This document shows positions 61,160 through 64,000 of a stretch of 64,000 nucleotides of DNA, one piece after another. The position numbers and the translations under genes were made by a program. Each line of letters begins with the position of its first letter. The first letter of the stretch is position 1. The notes beneath the pieces were generated by a model that was given only the letters and a program-made list of their open reading frames with translations, had not been told where the DNA came from and made no database searches. Source of the DNA: Nemopilema nomurai. Taxonomy: Eukaryota > Cnidaria > Scyphozoa > Rhizostomeae > Rhizostomatidae. The stretch spans positions 927,340 to 991,339 of the forward strand of contig ML133438.1 in assembly GCA_003864495.1 (NCBI GenBank), in the 5' to 3' direction.

Positions 61160-61891
61160 TAATGGTTCAGAACTGCAGTTTAGAAAAAATTAATATGTTC
61201 AAGTCTGTTCGGATTTCCACATGCAAAGAAGGATATCCCATTCACCCAGCCATTATACGCAAAGCTACATTTCAGAAAATTATTGAAAAGCTTAATTCCT
61301 TAAAGTCTTCCTTTTACGAGAAAGGATATTCTTGTTTTGGTTCAAAATAAGCGGAGGTTCAGAAAGGGCCTAGGCATCCTCTGTTGTAGAGTAAGGGTGG
61401 CAACAGGCGATTTTGAAGAGGGATTTTTTTAGAAATAACAGTTTTATCAGCATTTGGTTGGATGATTTGTTTGTACAAAATATCTGAGATCATATTTATC
61501 GAAATGTGCTTCTGTGGGAAAACAAGAAATTTTCATAGCGAGCAGATTTGGGGGAATCAAGAATTTGCGTAGGCAATTTTAGAGGTAGGGTGGTGGCGGG
61601 AAATAGGTGTCGCTTTACTGCACATATTTTACAATCGGTATAAATGTTTGCTTAGGGCTCCTAGATTTCTACGAGAAAATTATTTACGAATCTAAGTTAG
61701 AAAGATCTTCTTTGTAAAATGAAGTAAATTTTTTTCCCGAGCAAAAATTGGGGGTAGGTTTTTCTCCACAGCAACTGTGTTTTGGTTTGAAACATTGAAA
61801 AATCAAGCTCGAAATGGAGGCAGGTGATTGGCTAATGACATTTTGTAAACAAACTCGCTGATTGGTCTAGAACAAAATGTGCCCTTGTTGT
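61160..61891 (-). repeat. Right long terminal inverted repeat
   Basis: Reverse complement of the left repeat, ending CCCTTGTTGT at 61891. It is uninterrupted and lacks the 135-bp block found on the left. The remainder matches closely with scattered substitutions. Confidence 0.85.
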
Positions 61892-62186
61892 CTCATAAAA
61901 GAGCTTTATAAGGGGACATGTGTAACGAGGGAGGGGTTGTCTGCTACAGTGTTATCTGCCAATATTCATGTCATACAAAAATGCTCATTCTCCCACCGTT
62001 TTTGCTTTTTTCTGCATCAAGGCTTGAGATGAAATTCCTTTCCAATCTATTGCAAATCATCTGCATTAGTTCAATATACATGCTTCTAAGCTTTGGCATA
62101 AGAACAATATTTCTATAATATAATATTTCTTCTTTATTGCTTTTATTGAACAATATTTCTCATCTGACGATGTCTGCATACTCTAG
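61892..62186. other. Intronic or intergenic AT-rich sequence
   Basis: No recognised feature. Just before the exon at 62187 there is a pyrimidine-containing tract ending in CTCTAG. Confidence 0.5.
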
Positions 62187-62255
62187 ATAGTCAGTACCTG
62201 GCATTTAAAAATCCTCCAGTCTCACTCAGCGACCTCTCAGCAAGTCTAAAATCCG
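62187..62255 (+). CDS. Probable exon of the CMSS1-like gene
   Basis: 69 bp between CTCTAG and a GTATGC donor. The only open frame reads SQYLAFKNPPVSLSDLSASL, which resembles the segment before the P-loop-like part of CMSS1 (human: ...DSCFL...SLSSYLKE). The exon end (TCCG) leaves one spare base, whereas the next exon needs two. A lost A (TCC-AG before GTATGC) would repair both phase and donor consensus, so a one-base error or mutation is likely. Confidence 0.5.
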
Positions 62256-62961
62256 GTATGCCATCCTTTTTTTGTTTACCGTTACAGGCTTACTCTCTTC
62301 AATTCTCTGCTAATTGGTCCGCTCCTCGAATGCTTGTGTACTTTTTATATTAATATCTGCAAACAAGATGTATTGTTTATAGATTTTTAATGATATAAAC
62401 TGTTTAAAAAATGGTGTCCAAAATATGGATATAAACATAGTTTTTACTTTATTTTAGCATCATTAGTGCTATAGCAGCGAATTTCACCTACAGCATTGCT
62501 CTGGGGGCATACTTCTTTTTTCAGCAAAGACCCTATTCTAATGGTGTCAGATTCTTGAAATTTGCATTATTAATAAAGTAATTGATTTCCCCGCAAAGGT
62601 CTACCCTTTAAAGAAAGCATAGTACGGTTATAGCGTTGCAATAGCCATTTTTCAAGCTACTAACACTCTAACTAGCTTTCAAGCTAAGAGGGTTTACTTT
62701 GCACTGTTAACTGAGTCTTGTAATGTAGTATGCGGTGTGTGTTTCTAAGTCGTCAGAAAGACTCTGAGTAAAGGATGCAGCAATGACACAATTACACCCA
62801 ACGACCAATGACATGAATGACGTATCTCTGCTCGTTACTGTCACTCATGTATTATATGCATCTATTCTCAGTCCTCTTCCCATTATAACTGGCCCATTTG
62901 ATGTTGTAATTATTAATTTTTAAGCCTATTTTTGGTAACGATAAATAACTTGATTTTGTAG

Positions 62962-63069
62962 CAATTCCGAATGGGAAAAATCTCTCACATGTTTGAAAGA
63001 GACTGACAAAGGTTGTCCTTTGTTACTCATTATCACGGGATCCGCAAAGAGATGTGTAGATCTGATTAG
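62962..63069 (+). CDS. CMSS1: Exon of the CMSS1-like gene
   Basis: 108 bp between TTTTGTAG and GTGAGT, with a single open frame of 35 codons. CPLLLIITGSAKRCVDLI corresponds to the CMSS1 block PLMLIICSSA.RALELI. CMSS1 (yeast Cms1) is a conserved nucleolar protein linked to the small-subunit processome with a degenerate helicase-like fold. The exon ends in phase 2 and joins the next exon cleanly. It is a normal host gene, so the repeats to the left lie in its 5' part or its upstream flank. Confidence 0.75.
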
Positions 63070-63521
63070 GTGAGTGTCCTTGTACGAATCTAGGCACGGT
63101 AGACTTTGCAGCTATTGTCTTTTTTTGAAAATACAAGAGCATTGTGATCAGAGAACCAAGATACGAACATGTAGTAACGAAAATGTCTCATCTAATCATG
63201 ACCACGATTTCGTATCTTTATGATGAGTCTTTTCATTTCGAAGTAACAAAGGAACTTTTAAACAAAGACAGTCATTTCTCATCACTTCAATCATCTTCTC
63301 GCCACGACATTGATATCCAACCTTTATGCCTGATTATTCACTTACTCCACTTAAAATAAGCTTTCGCAGCCTGTTGCTAGAGGAACTAAGGATGATGCTC
63401 CAGTATACCTTTCTATCTTTAAAGTGTTTGAGATACCCATTGTTATTTTTACATCAGATCTACATTTGCATTACGCAAGATGAAACAAGAAATTTTTATT
63501 TTGATATTCCTTGATTTCTAG
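63070..63521. other. Intron of the CMSS1-like gene
   Basis: 452 bp with GT-AG borders (GTGAGT ... TTTCTAG). Short frames inside carry no motif. Confidence 0.65.
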
Positions 63522-63585
63522 AGAAATCAAAGCGTTCAAAACGCCTGATTGCAAGACTGCAAAACTCTTTGCAAAGCATTTTAAG
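63522..63585 (+). CDS. CMSS1: Exon of the CMSS1-like gene (gene continues beyond the window)
   Basis: 64 bp between TTTCTAG and GTACTT. It continues the reading frame from 63069 (split Arg codon) with EIKAFKTPDCKTAKLFAKHFK-type sequence; the human protein has KLFAKHIK here. It ends in phase 0. The conserved HLGVGTPGR block expected next is not in the window, so the gene runs off the right edge. Confidence 0.75.
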
Positions 63586-64000
63586 GTACTTTCACCTTTG
63601 GAATTTATATATATTTTTTAAATCATCAACGAATGATCACAATATCATAAATCATCACAGAAAAGAAGATGGTATTTTTCATCTTTGGTATTTTAATTCT
63701 TTATTGCTGAATCTATGTAGAATCAAAGGCATTAAAAGTCACTGTTTTTATTTACTTTAACACAAATGTTTCGTTAATGGGCCATAACAATGCTATAAGG
63801 AAATATTTGTGTGCAGTTTTTGCTTATAATGGAACATGTTTCTTCGACCAAAGCTGACGACTCCACAATGAATTTTAAGCTCTATATTTTATTTTACTAT
63901 GTGGACGACTATGTTGTAATTAGAAAATGAAATTGTTATCAGCGAGGTTAATTTACTATTGTCTTTATTTAATGTGCTACTGTAAGATTGTAATGTTTGT
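63586..64000. other. Start of the following intron of the CMSS1-like gene
   Basis: AT-rich, begins GTACTTTC, no further exon recognised before the window ends. Confidence 0.5.

Larger units (their letters stand above)
55835..61891 (+). mobile_element. 6.06-kb element with long terminal inverted repeats carrying a DUF6589/RING gene
   Basis: Sequence beginning ACAACAAGGG at 55835 is repeated in reverse complement ending at 61891. The inverted copies run for 732 bp on the right (61160-61891) and 869 bp on the left (55835-56703), the left including an extra block of about 135 bp. Between them lies one spliced gene on the + strand that ends 29 bp before the right repeat. The left flank is satellite, the right flank is unique sequence near the CMSS1-like exons, and no target duplication is seen. 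No known transposase is present. The simplest reading is a DNA transposon whose single protein is the DUF6589-like one, but this is inference. Confidence 0.7.

Overview
The window looks like an accessory, repeat-dominated stretch of an animal genome, most likely a cnidarian. This rests on GT-AG spliced genes, LINE, Tc1-like, hAT-like and Harbinger-like remnants, two multi-copy protein families that I associate from memory with cnidarian genomes, and exons of a conserved eukaryotic gene (CMSS1-like) at the right edge. Nothing looks bacterial. No tRNA, rRNA or CRISPR was seen. Family names come from motif recognition, without database searches.

Layout. 1-3916: a head-to-tail tandem repeat of a 3,078-bp unit (unit A). 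It carries a small TIR element inside a larger palindrome, a remnant of an SF3-helicase-like ATPase gene (+), a cluster of six short sites, and a Tc1/mariner-type transposase remnant (-). 3917-7567: satellite array 1. 7568-15854: an 8.3-kb segment (copy 1) with LINE ORF1 and endonuclease remnants, a 554-bp Harbinger/MITE-like piece, a dead relative of the gene at 57-61 kb, a LINE 3' end and an unassigned AT-rich part. 15855-31656: satellite array 2, ending at an N (31657). 31658-38597: tandem copies of a 2,856-bp unit (unit B) with the same order of parts as unit A but strongly diverged. 38598-38878: a TIR element of the same family as in unit A. 38879-44746: satellite array 3, interrupted by a solo LTR. 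44747-52522: copy 2 of the 8-kb segment. 52523-55834: satellite array 4, interrupted by a 744-bp hAT-like element. 55835-61891: a 6.06-kb element with terminal inverted repeats of about 0.73-0.87 kb around one spliced, almost intact gene (DUF6589-like body plus C-terminal RING-H2). 61892-64000: exons of the CMSS1-like gene.

The satellite (about 27.5 kb by my boundaries) is a 49-bp dimer of related 25- and 24-bp halves, each ending in TAGCTACTTAA. Its junctions with mobile elements repeatedly fall at the same point, GTACAT.

The two most interesting systems are (i) the long-TIR element at 55.8-61.9 kb, whose only gene is a DUF6589/RING protein and which has degenerate relatives in both 8-kb segments, and (ii) the unit A / unit B elements, which combine an SF3-like ATPase remnant, a Tc1-like transposase remnant and a six-site array with conserved spacing, and which occur as tandem copies whose ends abut in palindromes. 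Most other open frames in the window are short and show no recognisable content.
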